NCBI RefSeq assembly: GCF_018991925.1 | Contig: NW_024726235.1 | Location: 6,709,105 to 6,773,104 of the forward strand | Source: Homarus americanus | Taxonomy: Eukaryota; Arthropoda; Malacostraca; Decapoda; Nephropidae | Direction of reading: 5' to 3' | DNA length: 64,000 nt | Part shown: positions 1 through 11,739 of the stretch, one piece after another | How positions within the stretch are numbered: position 1 is the stretch's first letter | Layout of the letters: each line of letters starts with the position of its first letter | The notes under the pieces: generated by a model | Database searches by the model: none | What the model saw: the letters and a program-made list of their open reading frames with translations, nothing else | What the model was told of the DNA's origin: nothing | Program-made: the position numbers and the translations under genes

Positions 1-164
1 GTTAAATTTTCACTTGCCCCGGAGAGGGTAAGTGGGGTGGGGAGACTGTACAAGATAAGGTCATTTATAAAGGTAGGTCACTCACAGGACGAGCGGGCAA
101 GTGGATTATTTGAGCCTTGATAATAGTATAATGACTCAGTGAGGACCAGGAGGTATATAGGTAC
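1..164. other. Left edge, no gene seen
   Basis: Unique-looking sequence before the first tandem block. Open frames that start here run straight into the 18-bp repeat and have no recognisable product. Confidence 0.5.
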
Positions 165-805
165 ACTTCTCAGGGTCACAGTCCTCAGGGTCACATTCCT
201 TCTCAGGGTCACAGTCCTCAGGGTCACATTCCTTCTCAGGGTCACAGTCCTCAGGGTCACATTCCTTCTCAGGGTCACAGTCCTCAGGGTCACAGTTCTT
301 CTCAGGGTCACAGTCCTTCTCAGGGTCACATTCCTTCTCAGGATCACAGTCCTTCTCAGGGTCACAATCCTTCTCAAGTCACAGTCCTCAGGGTCACATT
401 CCTTCTCAGGGTCACAGTCCCCAGGGTCACATTCTCAGGGCCCATCCTCAGCACAGTCCCCAGGGTCACAGTCCTTCTCAGGGTCACAGTCCTTCCCAGG
501 TTACAGCCTCCTCAAGGCCAGTCCTTCAGGGTCACAGTCCTTCTCAAGATCAGTCCTTCTCAGGGTTACAGTCCTTCTCAGGGCACAGTCATTCCTCAGG
601 GTCACAGTCCTTCTCAAAGTCACAGTCCCAGGGTCACAGTCCTCTCAAGATCACAGACCTTCTCAGGATCACATTCCTTCCTCAAGGTCTACAGCCCTGT
701 CACAGTCCTTCTCAGGGTCACAGTCCTTCTCAAGGTCACAGTCCTCAGGGTCACAGTCCTTCTCAGCGTCACAGTCCTTCTCAGGGTCACAGTCCCTCAG
801 GTAAC
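165..805. repeat. Minisatellite with about 18-bp units (TCAGGGTCACAGTCCTTC)
   Basis: The core CAGGGTCACAGTCC recurs more than 30 times, spaced mostly by 15 or 18 bases, with diverged units near 420-700. Both spacings are multiples of three, so long frames open on both strands with low-complexity peptides (LRVTVLLRVT-like on +, TVTLRRNVTLR-like on -). I treat these frames as repeat artefacts, not genes. Confidence 0.9.
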
Positions 806-902
806 ACTGTGTATGCAAGACCGCCTCAAGTGCTTGGGAATGTCAAGTCGAGTCCTTACTTCAACACTCAACATTCTGGCCATTTGTCCTGGTGACACCT
901 TC

Positions 903-2825
903 TTCATTAGCACATCTTCTTTGGTGGAGGGACTTGTTGGAGGGAGGGTTGCTGGAGGGGGCTGCTGGAGGAACTGGTGGAGGGGGCTGCTGAATAGCTG
1001 GAAAAGGAGGGCTGGTGGAGGAGGATTGGTAGAAGAACTGAAGGTGTGGAGGCTGGTGGAGGTTGGTAGTGGGAGGGTTGAGGGACTGATGGAGGGGTTG
1101 TAGTGGGAGGGTTGGGGCCTGGAGGTGTTGGTAGTGGAGGGGTTGAGGGCTGGTGGAGGTTGGTAGTGGGAGGTTGGAGGACTGATGGAGGGGTTGTAGT
1201 GGAAGGTTGGAGGGACTGATGGAGGTGGGAGGGCTGAGGGCTGGTGGGAGGGTTGAGGCTGGGAGGTTGGTGGAGGTTGAGGGCAGGTGGAGGCATGGAG
1301 GGTGTGGAGGGACTGGTGGAGGGGTTGGTAGGAGGGTTGTAGGGACTGATGGAGGCTGGTGGGAGGGCAGGCTAGGTGGAGGGTTGGTAGTGGGAGGGTT
1401 GGGGACTGGGATGGAGGTTTGTAGGAGGCTGGCAGGGGCCAGGAGGTTGGTAGTGGAGGGCTGGTGACTGGGAAGGGGTGGGTGGTGGAGGGTTGAGGTT
1501 GGTAGGGAGGTTGGGGGGCTTGTGGAGGGGTTGTAGGGAGGTTGGAGGGCTGGTGGAGGTTGGGGTGGGAGGGTTGAGGGACTGATGGAGGTAGTGTGAG
1601 GCTGGAGGGCTTGGAGGGAGGCATAGGAGGGCTGGTGTAGTGGGAGGTTGGATAATTTGGAGGGTTATAGGGAGGGCAGATGGAGGGGTTGGTGGAGGGG
1701 TTGGAGGGCTGGTGGAGGTTGGTAGTGGGAGGGGCTGGAGGTCAGGAGGGTTGGTAGTGGGAGGTTTGGAGGGACTGGTGGAGGTTGGGTAGGAGGTTAG
1801 GCTGGTGGAGGGTTGGTAGTGGGAGGTTTGGAGGGACGAGGAGGTTGGTAGTGGAGTGGTTGAGGCTGGTGGAGGTTGGTAGTGGAGGTCAGGGGCTGGT
1901 GGAGGGGCTGGGATGGGTTGGAGGGGCTGGTGGAGGGTTGGTAGGAGGTTGGAGGCGTGGAGGGTTGGAGGAGGGTTGGGAGGACTGGTGGGAGGGTTGG
2001 AGTGGGAGGGTTGTAGGGGTTGGAGGTTGGGGAGTTGAGGGGCTGGTGAGGGGTTGGTGATGGGTTGGAGGGCTGGTGAGGTTGGTAGGGAAGTTTGGAG
2101 GACGAGGTTAGTAGTGAGTGTTGTAGGGGCTGGTGGAGGTTGGTAAGGAGGACTGATGGAGGGTTGTAGGAGGTTGGGCTGTGGAGGTTGGTAGGAGGGT
2201 TGGAGGGCTGGTGGGGTTGGTAGGAGGTTGAGGGGTTGGTAGGAGGTTTGGGAGGATCTGGAGGGTATAGTGGTGTAGGCCTGGAGGGGTTGGTAGTGAG
2301 GTTTGGAGGGACTGGTAAGGGTATGGGAGGGTAGCTGTGGAGGGGGTATGGGAGGTTGGAGGGCTGGTGGAGGGGTTGGTAGGGTGAGGGGGAGGGGCTG
2401 GTGGAGGGATTGGTGAGTGGGAGGTTTGGAGGACTGGTGGAGGGTTGGTAGTGGGAGTGTTGTAGGCTGGTGGAGGTTGGTAGTGGGAGGTTTGGAGGAC
2501 TGATGGAGGGTTGGTAGTGGGGAGTGTTGTAGGGCCAGGAGGTTGGTAGGAGGTTTGGGGACTGATGGAGGGGTAGGGAGGGTTGGAGGGCGTGGAGGGG
2601 TTGGTGAGGTTTGGAGGGGCTGGTGGAGGGGTTGGTAGTGGGAGGTTGAGGGACGAGGAGGTTGGTGGGAGGTTTAGAGGGACTGGTGGAGGGGTGGTAG
2701 TGATGGAGGCCTGGAGGGTTGGAGGTTGAGGGCTGGAGGCTGGTGGTAGGAGGTTTGGAGGGTTGGTAGGAGGTTTGGAGGGGCCGGAGGGGGGTGGTGG
2801 GAGGTTGGAGGCTGGTGGGATCGCC
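903..2825. repeat. G-rich minisatellite block of about 1.9 kb
   Basis: Degenerate units of roughly 34-37 bases built from GGTTGGTAGTGGGAGG and GGAGGGACTGGTGGAGG. The + strand has almost no C. Units differ mainly in the length of G runs (GG, GGG, GGGG), which shifts the frame constantly. The many proline/serine/threonine-rich frames on the - strand are products of the repeat. The repeated G runs are compatible with G-quadruplex formation, which is an inference. Confidence 0.9.
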
Positions 2826-2879
2826 ATCTGAGTCTCGCATATGTTTATCTCACGAGTTCCAGACCTTACTGGTGGCCTT

Positions 2880-5800
2880 GACCACCTCCTTCACCCCTGA
2901 CCTGCCCCTCCCTCACCCTGACCTGCCCCCTCCCTCACCCTGACCTGTCCCCTCCATCACTTTGCGCTGGCCTGCCCTCCCTCACCCTGCACCCTGACCC
3001 GTCCCTCCTCACCCCTGCACCCCTGACCTGCCCCTCTCTCCCCCTGACCTGCCCCTCCTCACCCCTGACCTGTCCCTCCACCCTTGTACGCTGGCCTGCC
3101 CCGTCCCTCACCTGCAACCTCCCCCTCCCACCCTGACCCCCTCCTCACCCCTGCACCCTGACCTGTCCCTCCTCACCCTGACCTGCCCCTCCCTCACCCT
3201 GCACCCTGACTTGTCCCTCCCCACCCCTGACCTGCTCCCTCACCCCTTCACTCTGACCTGCCTCCTTTCTCACCACTGCACCCTGACCTGCCCCCTCCCT
3301 CACCCTGCACCCTGACCTGTCCCCTCCCTCACCCCTGACCTGCCCCTCCCTCACCCTGCACCCTGACCTGTCCCCTCCCTCACCCCTGCACCCTGACCTG
3401 CCCCTCTCTCACCCCTGACCTGCCCCTCCTCACCCCTGACCTGTGCCCTCCATCACCTTGCACGCTGGCCTGCCCTCCCCTCACCCTGCACCCTGACCTG
3501 TCCCTCCCCACCCCTGACCGCCCCTCCCTCACCCCTGCACCCTGACCTGTCCCCTCCTCACCCTGACCTGCCCCTCCCTCACCCTGCACCCTGACTCTGT
3601 CCCTCCCCCACCCCTGACCTGCCCTCCCTCCCTTCCACTCTGACCTACCTCTTTCTCACCACTGCACCTGACCTGTCCCTCTCCCTCACCCTGCACCCTG
3701 ACCTGTCCCTCCTCACCCTGACCTGCCCCCTCACCCTGCACCCTGACTCCATCCCTCCCTCACCTTGTACCCTGACCTGTCCCTCCTCACCTGCATCCTG
3801 ACCTGTCCCTCCCTCACCTTGCATCCTGACCCCACCTCACCCTGCACCCTGGCCTGTCCCTCCCCTCACCTTATCCTGACCTTCACCTTCTCACCCTGCA
3901 CCCTGACCTGTCCCTCCCCACCTTGTACCCTGACCTTCACCCCTCCTCACCCTGCACCCTGACCTGTCCTCCCTCACCTTGTACCCTGACCTGCTGCCAT
4001 CCCTCACCCCTGCACCCTGACCTGTCCCTCCCCACCTTGTCCCCTGACCTGCCCCTCCCTCACCCTGCACCCTGACCTGTCCCTCCCTCACCTTGTATCC
4101 TGAACTGCCTCCCTTCCTCACCCTGCACCCTGACCTGTCCCTCCCTCCCCTTGCACCTGACCTTCACCTCCCTCACCCTGCACCCTGACCTGTCCCCTCC
4201 CTCACCTTGTACCTGACCTGCCCCCTCCTCACCCTGCTCCCTGACCTGTCCCTCCCTCACCCTTGACTCCCTCCTTCACCCTGCACCTGACCTGTCCCCT
4301 CCCCTCACCTTGTACCCTGACCTGCCCCTCCTCACCCTGCACCCTGACCTGCCCCCTCCTCACCCTCCTGCACCCTGACCTGTCCCCTCCCTCACCTTGT
4401 ATCCTGACCTGCCCCTCCCCTCACCTGCACCCACCCCTCCCTCACCTGCACCCTGACCTGTCCCTCCCTCACCTTGTACCCCAGCCTGCCCCTCCTCACC
4501 CCTGCCATGCCCTCCCTCCTCCCTCCCCCTGCCTGACCTGTCCCTCCTCACCTTGTCCCTGACCTGCCTCCCCTCACCCTGCACCCTGACCTCCCCTCCT
4601 CCACCCTGCCCTGACCTGTCCTCCCTCACCTTGTACCCTGACCTGCCTCCTCACCCCTGCCTGCCCGCCTCCCTCACCTGCACCTGACCTGTCCCTCCTC
4701 ATCTTGTGCCCTGACCTGCCCCCTCCCTCCCCACCCTGCACTGACCCCACCCCTCCCTCACCTGCACCCCTGACCTGCTCCTCCCTCACCTTGTACCTGA
4801 CCTGCCCCCTCCCTCACCCCTGCACCCCTGACCTGTCCCCTCCCTCCCTGACCTGCCTCCCTCACCTACTGTCCCCCTCACCTTGTGCCTGACCTGCCCC
4901 CTCCTCACCTGCAGCCCTTACCCTCACCCCTGCCTACTGTCCCTCCCCCACCTTGTACCCTGACCTTCACCCTCCTCACCCTACCCCTGTGTCCCTCCTG
5001 CCCCTTCCCTCACCTCTGCCCTAACCTGCCCCTTCCTCACCCTGCCCCTAACCTGCCCCCTTCCTCACCCTGCACATGACCTGTCCTCCCCTCACCTTGT
5101 GCCCTGACCTGCCGCCTTCCCTCTCCTGCACCTGAACTGTCCCTCCCCTCACCTTGTACCCTGACCGTCCCCCCTCCCTCACACCTGCACTGACCTGCCC
5201 CATTTCTTACCCTGTCCCTGACCTGCCCCTGCACCTTGACCTGCCCCCTCCTGACCCTGCACCCTGACCTGCCCCTTCCTCACCCCTGCAGCCTGTCTCT
5301 TTCCTCACCTGCACCTGTCCATTCGTCACCCTGCACCCTGACCTGCCCTCCCTCCCTGCACCTGACCTGTCCCTCCCTCACCTTGTGCCTGAACCTCCAT
5401 CCTCCCCTGCACCTGATGTCCCCTCCCTCACCTTGTACCCTGACCTTCCTCCACCCCTGCACCCTGTTGCCCTTCCTCACCTTGTACCCTGACTTGCCCT
5501 CCCCTCACACCCTGCACCTGACCTGCCCCTTCCTCTCCATGCCCTGAACTGTCCTCCCTCACCCTGCATCCTGACCTGCCCCCACCTCCACCTTGATCTG
5601 CCCCTCCCTCACCCTGCACCCTGTCCTACCCCTTCCTCGCCCTGCACCCTGACCTTCTCTCTTTCCTCACCCTGCACCTGACCTGTCCTTCCTCACCCTA
5701 CCTGACCTGTCCTTCACTCTGCTCTGACCTGCTCCTCCCTCACGCACCCTGACCTGTCCCTCCCTCACCCCTGCACCTGACCTTTCCCTCCCTCACCTTG

Positions 5801-7615
5801 TGCCTGCCTTCTCTGCCTGACCTGCCCTCACCCCTGCACCCCTGACCTGCCCCTTCCTCTCCCTGCACCCTTAGCTGTCCCTCCCTGACCCTGCACCCTG
5901 ACCTGCCCCTTCCTCACCCTGCCCAGACCTGCCCTTTCCTCTCCCTGCACTTAGCTGTCCCTCCCTGACCCTACCCTGACCTGTCCTTTCTCACCCTGCA
6001 CCTGACCTGCCCCCACCCACCCCTACCCTCCTGCCTGACCTGCCCTACCTCACCTACTGACCTTCTCTCTTCCTCTCACCCCCCGACCTGTCCTTCCTCT
6101 GCACCTATGCTTTCTTCCTCCTACCCCGACCTGTCCCTCCCTCACCTGACCTGTCCCTTCCTCCCCTGCCTGACCTGCCTCTTCCTCTCCCCTGACCTGT
6201 TCCTTCCTCACCTGCTGACTGCCCTTCTCCACCTGCACCTGACCTGCCTTCCTCTGCCCCGACCTGTCCTTCCTCACCTGCACCTGATTCTCTCTTCCTC
6301 ACCCTGCACTGACCTGTCCTTCCTCACCTGACCTGTCCTTCCTCACCCTGTCCTGTCCCTTCCTCACCTGCACCCTCACCTGTCCATTCCTCCACCCTGA
6401 CCTGTTCCTTCCTCACCCTGCCCCCTGACCTTCTCTTTCCTCACCTACTGACCTGTCCCTTCCTCACTGACCTGTCCCTTCCTCACCCTGACCTGCCCCT
6501 TCCTCACCCTGCACCTGATATGTCCATCCTCGCCTGACCTGTCCCTTCCTCACCCTACCTGACCTCTCTTCTCCCTGCACCCCGACCTGTCCCTTCCTCA
6601 CCCTGACCTGTCCCTTCCTCCACCCTGCCTTCCTCACCCCTGCACCTCTATGCTTCCATCCTCTCGACCTGTCCTTCCTTACCTACAGTGACCTGCACCC
6701 TCTTTCCATCACCCTGCACCTAACCTGCCCTTCTAACCGTGCACACTGACCTGCTCCTTCCTCACCCTACAATGACCTGCACCCTGTCCCCTTCCTCACC
6801 CTACCAATGACCTGCTGACCTGCCCCTTCCTAACCCTGCCCCTGACCTACCATCTTCCACCCCTACACAATGACCTGCACCTGACCTGCCTTCTTAACCC
6901 TCCACCTGACCTACCATCTTCCGCACCTACATGTGTCGGCACCCCTTGCCCCCTTCCACACCCTTACCTGCCCCCTTCACCTGTCTTCCCCTTCTCACCC
7001 TGGCCCTACCTGCCCCTTCCTCATCCTGCCTAGCTCTGTCCGTTTCCTCAGCTTGCACCTGACCTGCTCCTTCCTCAGCCTGCACCCAAACCTGCTCCTT
7101 CCTCATCTGACCTGCTCAGTTCCTCACCCTGCTGACCTGGCCTGCACCTGCACCCTGATACCTGCCCTTGCACCCTGCCTGACCTAGCCCTTGCACCCTG
7201 CCCTGCATTCCTTTCCTCCTCCGCACTAGTATCCCCTTACACCTACTGACCTGCACCATCCTCCACACCTGATGCCTTGCACCTCTCCCTGACCTGCTTG
7301 CACACCCCTGACCCCTATTCCCCTCCTCCTCCGCACCTGACCTCCCCCTTGCTGTGCCTGTTACACATGCACCCTGCCTGTTGCTTTATGCACCCTGCCT
7401 GACCTTCCTTTCCTCACTCCGCACCCTGTCCTCCCCTTCCTCACCCTGCACCCTGTACTTGCTCATCACTCCCTGACCACCCTTTCCTCACCCTGCCCTG
7501 ACCCTGCCTTTCCTCACCCTGCTGACCTGCCCTTCCTCACCCTGCCTGACCTGCCCTTCTCACCCTGCCCCTGACTGCCTTCCTCACCCCTGCACCTGCC
7601 CCTTCCCAACCTCTA
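2880..7615. repeat. C-rich minisatellite block of about 4.7 kb
   Basis: Units of about 27-28 bases centred on CTGACCTG, then a CCCTCC run, then CTCACCCTGCACC or CTCACCTTGTACC. Units are most regular from about 2.9 to 5.5 kb and become shorter and diverged toward 7.6 kb, as expected when an array decays at its edge. Frames on both strands (CTLTCPSP-like on +, GAGQVRVQGEGG-like on -) are repeat-derived and not genes. Confidence 0.9.
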
Positions 7616-7636
7616 ATCCTGTTTCATTCCTTGGTT

Positions 7637-7638
<2 letters not shown>

Positions 7639-7669
<31 letters not shown>
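7639..7669. repeat. (CA)n microsatellite
   Basis: Uninterrupted CA dinucleotides just right of the C-rich minisatellite. Confidence 0.9.
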
Positions 7670-7670
<1 letters not shown>

Positions 7671-7971
7671 ACAGCAGCGTTAACTGTTGTTGGCCCATTC
7701 CAACCCCTCCCCTGAACCCTCCTCCCCACGGAATATCAACAAGTTCTCGCCAGAAGTTACAATTTCATTTAGAAAGGAACGGAACCAGTGTTAAACAGAG
7801 AACAGTGGTGAACAGTGCTTAAGTCAGTGAGAACAACTCAACAGTAACAGTCGCACCTGTTAACCTTCACACAGTGAGGTCCCAGGTACCCAGTGATAAC
7901 GGCCCCCGACCACAACAACAACACCGATGTTAATCCGTCTACGATAGGAAGGCCTGGGACCAAACCCTCAC

Positions 7972-8283
7972 TCATATAACACCATATGTGAGGGAATTAC
8001 TACACCACGTCAAGTCCCTCATCACACCATCTGTGAGGGAATTACTACACCACGTGATGCCCCTCATAACACCATCTGTGAGGGAGTTACTACACCACGT
8101 GAGGTCCCTCATAATACCATCTGTGAGGTAATTACTACACCACGTGAGGTCCCTCATAATACCATCAGCGAGGGAATTACTACACCACGCCAGGTCCCTC
8201 ATAACAACATCTGAGGGAACTACTACACCACGTGAGTTCCTCCTAACACCATCTGGGAGGGAGTTACTACACTACATGCTTGC
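7972..8283. repeat. 45-bp tandem array with E-box-like CACGTG
   Basis: About seven units of about 45 bp. Each has the core GAGGGAATTACTACACCACG followed by TGAGGTCCCTC and ATAACACCATC. Several units carry the palindrome CACGTG (for example near 8,051 and 8,096); others have lost it (CACGTC, CACGCC). The - strand frame with repeated LTWCSNSL simply reflects a unit length divisible by three. Confidence 0.85.
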
Positions 8284-8284
8284 T

Positions 8285-8467
8285 GTTCAACACCTACATT
8301 AATCTGTATGTTCACTGTATGTTCCTTTACCTTTCTCTAATGAAGGCTTTTGTTAAACCACCAATGTATGTAATAAGTCATTTATGTCCAATGTATATTT
8401 TCAGCCATCGGGCTGCAGAATTTTTTCAATAATCCGTTAATTATTATTATTATTATTATTATTATTA

Positions 8468-8468
<1 letters not shown>
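8285..8468 (+). mobile_element. LINE 3' end fragment with (TTA)n tail
   Basis: The end of this stretch (TTTCAGCCATCGGGCTGCAG, then TCAATAATCCG and a TTA run) closely resembles the last 80 bases of the LINE at 43,580-43,640 (TTTCAGCCACCGGCTGCAAC, then TAATAAACCG and a TTA run). I read it as a severely 5'-truncated copy of that family in the same orientation. Confidence 0.6.

Positions 8469-8508
<40 letters not shown>
8469..8508. repeat. (CA)n microsatellite
   Basis: CA repeat directly after the TTA-tailed LINE fragment. Confidence 0.9.
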
Positions 8509-8511
<3 letters not shown>

Positions 8512-8708
8512 TTATATATATCACCACTAATCTATACATCGATTATAACGTAGTGACGTCACCAACATTATTGAACGCCAGCAACACGTATTTAAAGACT
8601 ATGTTACCTCTGCCGCCTCCCAGCCCCACTCTTGATTACTGGATGCTCTGCGTTTGAGTCACAGAATAATATAAAGAATAGTATATTAACAACCTCTCTC
8701 TCTTCCAC

Positions 8709-8739
<31 letters not shown>
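8709..8739. repeat. (CT)n microsatellite
   Basis: Run of CT dinucleotides within a longer pyrimidine-rich tract. Confidence 0.85.
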
Positions 8740-9426
8740 CACTTGGCAAAATATTCAAGACGTCAGATAAGTTGCGACACATGAAAAGGATTCATTAAGA
8801 CATCATTATCATTAAACCTTTCCTACCAGTCAGGTTAAATTCCCTCCTTTGTCATTCCTGGAAACCAGATTTTCTCTCAGTATCATCACGAAGAAGGCGT
8901 AGTCCTGTTTATCCTCCTCTGTGGAAATAATGTTGAGATTACAGGTTTTTTGGGGGCATATGATCAGGTGGAAGGCCCCGGGAGGCCGTGAAGAGGCTGG
9001 GGATCAGGGGATGAGAGAGGGAGGGGGGTGATGTCTACTGTAAATCACTAAGCAAATGGAACAGCATAAATTGACTTTGAGGGATGATATTAACGCATTT
9101 ATGTTTATAGATTAAGTCTGATGGAGTCAATAGGTTTTTTTGTTAGTTAAATAATAATTCAACGATCAGGAAAAACCGCAGCGATTCTAGTTTAAGTGAT
9201 CAATACTAACGTTATAATAAATTAATTAAACTAGAGTCATTAATTTCTCTGTTATCACATGAGTAAACACGATGTGAACTAGATCAGGTGACACTTGAGT
9301 TCACCACTAGTGTAAATTGTAAGCAAAGTTACTCTAAGACATTTGAGGCCATTTTTTGAGTATTTCGAAGAAAAAAACATTTAATTCTGTTATTTTTTTA
9401 TATTAATGTAAATAATGTACTTTTAA
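8740..9426. other. Intergenic stretch, nothing recognised
   Basis: AT-rich and stop-rich in all frames, with no repeat unit or coding similarity that I could recognise. Confidence 0.5.
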
Positions 9427-9451
9427 AGCAGTATATCCAGTATTGCATTAG

Positions 9452-9671
9452 ACCTTTCATTGCCTCGAGAGAACCGCCTTGCCCATGAAGCCATAAAGCG
9501 ACAACGAAGGGAGGAGAGGGAACGAAACTTGGACCAACCGAGCGGCGCTCCCCTGGGGAACCATCTGCCACTTCTGCAGAAGGAACTGCAGATCCCTAAT
9601 TGGACTGCTGAGTCACCTCAGGTCCCACCGATGAAACCCGCGGCAGATATTCATCCTCATATCGAGGGGTA
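9452..9671 (+). CDS. Possible isolated exon, Arg/Glu-rich then Pro-rich
   Basis: This frame is open from 9,427 to a stop at 9,670 and encodes a charged segment (AIKRQRREERERN) followed by a proline-containing segment (PQVPPMKPAADIHPHIEG). Composition looks more like protein than the surrounding AT-rich DNA. Candidate acceptors are the AG at 9,450-9,451 or 9,439-9,440, and a GTAATC donor lies at the end of the frame. No ATG starts the frame, so if real it would be an internal exon. I do not recognise the product and no partner exon was found. It could also be a chance open frame or a transposon remnant. Confidence 0.25.
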
Positions 9672-9679
9672 ATCGATGA

Positions 9680-9850
9680 AATTGAACTAGGAACACAGTA
9701 TAAAGTAGGTTGTATTAGTAGTACAGTTATATTAGTAACAAGATAAGGCAGGCTGTACTAAAAACAAAGCATCAGGTAGGCTGTGCAAGAACTCAGTATA
9801 AGGTAGGTTGTATAGTATTAAGAACTGTATAAGGCAGGTTGTAGTAGGTC
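9680..9850. repeat. Degenerate tandem repeat, about 30-40 bp
   Basis: Four or five imperfect copies of ACAGTATAAGGTAGGTTGTA, each followed by a variable AGTA-rich spacer. Confidence 0.5.
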
Positions 9851-10270
9851 ACGGCGCCTATTGGGTAATATACGGGGGAGAGAACCGGCCTCTTAAAAGG
9901 TGTTTATGCTGTTGGGTGCCCGTAGTGGTGGTGGTGAAAGGGGGGGGGGCACACGGCACATGCAGGCTGACGTAAAAATTATATCATGGGTTTTCCCGTA
10001 GCTGGGCTGCCTGCCATGACCACCCAGCAGTGCTACCTTCAACACTCACGTCACCCACTCGACACGTCCTACACCGCGATTTTATTTTCGTATTACCTGT
10101 CACTAGAGTCATGTTACATCATTTTTACATACAAACCGGATGTCTTTAATTTACAGTGATTGGGTAAAGTTTACAGTTTGGACACAGTCAGAGTGGTGTC
10201 CAGCCACTAAGAAACAAATGTCCTCCCCTTTATTATGTCACTGTAGGTGATGGGACACTGGGGTCATATC
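9851..10270. other. Intergenic stretch, nothing recognised
   Basis: Contains a run of nine or so G at about 9,940 and no coding signal. Confidence 0.4.
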
Positions 10271-10389
10271 TCTCACCCATGCAGTGATGCTTTCATATAA
10301 CGTTTATTACTATAACAAGTTATCTTGCAATACTCGGTCAGGGAGACTCGGAGAGAGAGTCTGTATGTGTTATGTGTGTGTGTTGGGAA

Positions 10390-10970
10390 CAATAATATTG
10401 GGAGTGGCTGGCCGCCCCCCGCCGCCGTAGTGAGCTTGTCAACTGGGCGCGCGCGGCCACCACAGCCACCGGTCCACCTCCCGCCCATGACTGGTCGGCC
10501 CCCCACCCGCCCCCGTAGGTCGTCCACCCGGATGTCCACACAGCCACCTCCGTACAACAGATAGTCTCTCTAAATCATCTATTGTGGGCGGTGCGGGAGG
10601 TGTTTGGGGCGGCTGGCGCTATCTTCATAAAACATGTCTCTGTCGCGCGGAGCTGCCGGCCCTCTCGTCACCCGCCCTCCCTGCCCCCACCCACCCCCCC
10701 ATCCCCTCCCCCCTACATGTCCCTCCCCTTCCTTCCCTGGCCTCAGTCCCTCCCTTTCCTCTTCCTGCCTCAGCTCCCTCCCCTTCCCCCCAAACCCTCC
10801 CTCCCTGTCCCTCCTCTGTCCGGTCACTTTCCATTCCTGCCCCAGCCCTCCTCCCTACTCCAGCCACTTTATCTGCCCCAACGCGACCCTTAACCCTCCC
10901 TACTTCAGCCTTTCCCCTTCTTCCTGAGCCCTCCCAGCCCCCTCCGCACACTATTGCTATCAAGGTGTAG
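10390..10970. other. GC-rich, CpG-containing and pyrimidine-rich stretch
   Basis: From 10,400 to 10,560 the sequence is unusually GC-rich for this window with many CpG (GGGCGCGCGCGGCC near 10,443). It is followed by a C/T-rich tract to 10,970. Frames on both strands are low-complexity Pro/Ser or Gly/Arg. It could be a CpG-island-like promoter or an untranslated exon, but no gene could be attached to it. Confidence 0.35.
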
Positions 10971-10987
10971 GGTTTAAGGTGTTCTTC

Positions 10988-11016
10988 TGAATTGAATTGA
11001 ATTGAATTGAAACAAT
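10988..11016 (-). repeat. (GAATT)n next to a possible LINE 3' tail
   Basis: Four to five GAATT units followed by AAACAATTTATTTAGCC. Read on the - strand this is an AATAAA-containing end running into a pentanucleotide repeat, as at many CR1-like LINE 3' ends. The body to the right (11,017-11,200) has no coding similarity that I can see. Confidence 0.4.
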
Positions 11017-11730
11017 TTATTTAGCCAGAAAAACACAGATACAGAGTGGATAATAATAACAATATTGACATGGCTGAGCCAGTTGAGAACCTGAGCTCTC
11101 TTTTAGGCACCTGATATATACTATACATTTATCTCAAGTAAGTAATAGTATCATCTGGAATAGTACAATAGCTTAGTGGTAATAAGAACATGTTACCACG
11201 GTTTTCTTTTTAAGGATTAACCCCTTCACTACGGAGACGCCATTTTTAATATCTTATTTGGATAATGCCAGACTATTTCACTCAACTCAGAGGGAGCCCG
11301 TACAGCACATAAGGAGTTAAATATATCTTCTGGTACATTTCAAAGACACAGATTGCATATTGCCACTTCTTAATCTCTTAATAATTAAAACACTTGCTAT
11401 GTCCCCAGAAATGTATTACTGTAAACTTTTGAGGACGATGAGTTAATTTCTTTACGATGAGTGTTGGTTTGGTTAGTTAAGATGATGGTTTCAATTAGAA
11501 ACGTCCACCCATTTGTAACCTTTGACCCCTTGTGAAAGTGGGACCCAGCAACAGCTTCCAATAACTTGCTTAGACATAAACCATTGACTCCTCAGGCTTC
11601 TACGCCCTTGACTCTTCAGGCTTCTACGCCCTTAACTCATGAGACATAAGGCAAGCATGAACTTAGCATGCTTCCCTGTTGGGCGCTGTAAACGCTTCTG
11701 CGCTTCACCTTACACAAGGATATAGGGGAG
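11017..11730. other. Intergenic stretch, nothing recognised
   Basis: A short duplication (ACTC..CAGGCTTCTACGCCCTT) occurs at about 11,586-11,635. Otherwise no feature was identified. Confidence 0.4.
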
Positions 11731-11739
11731 TGCCCAATA

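Noticed and set aside
139..804. 221-codon + frame and a 99-codon - frame over the first repeat
   Set aside because: Both are translations of an 18/15-bp minisatellite whose period is divisible by three.
797..2840. Long Pro/Ser/Thr-rich - strand frames up to 347 codons
   Set aside because: They coincide exactly with the G-rich minisatellite, appear in several frames at once and have no non-repetitive segment.
2935..6331. Many 60-100-codon frames on both strands
   Set aside because: Products of the C-rich minisatellite; the peptides are the repeat unit read in different frames.
7972..8202. 76-codon repetitive frame (LTWCSNSL repeats)
   Set aside because: Follows the 45-bp tandem array; no start context or homolog.
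7639..8283. CRISPR array
   Set aside because: Direct repeats without unique spacers, in a eukaryotic context.
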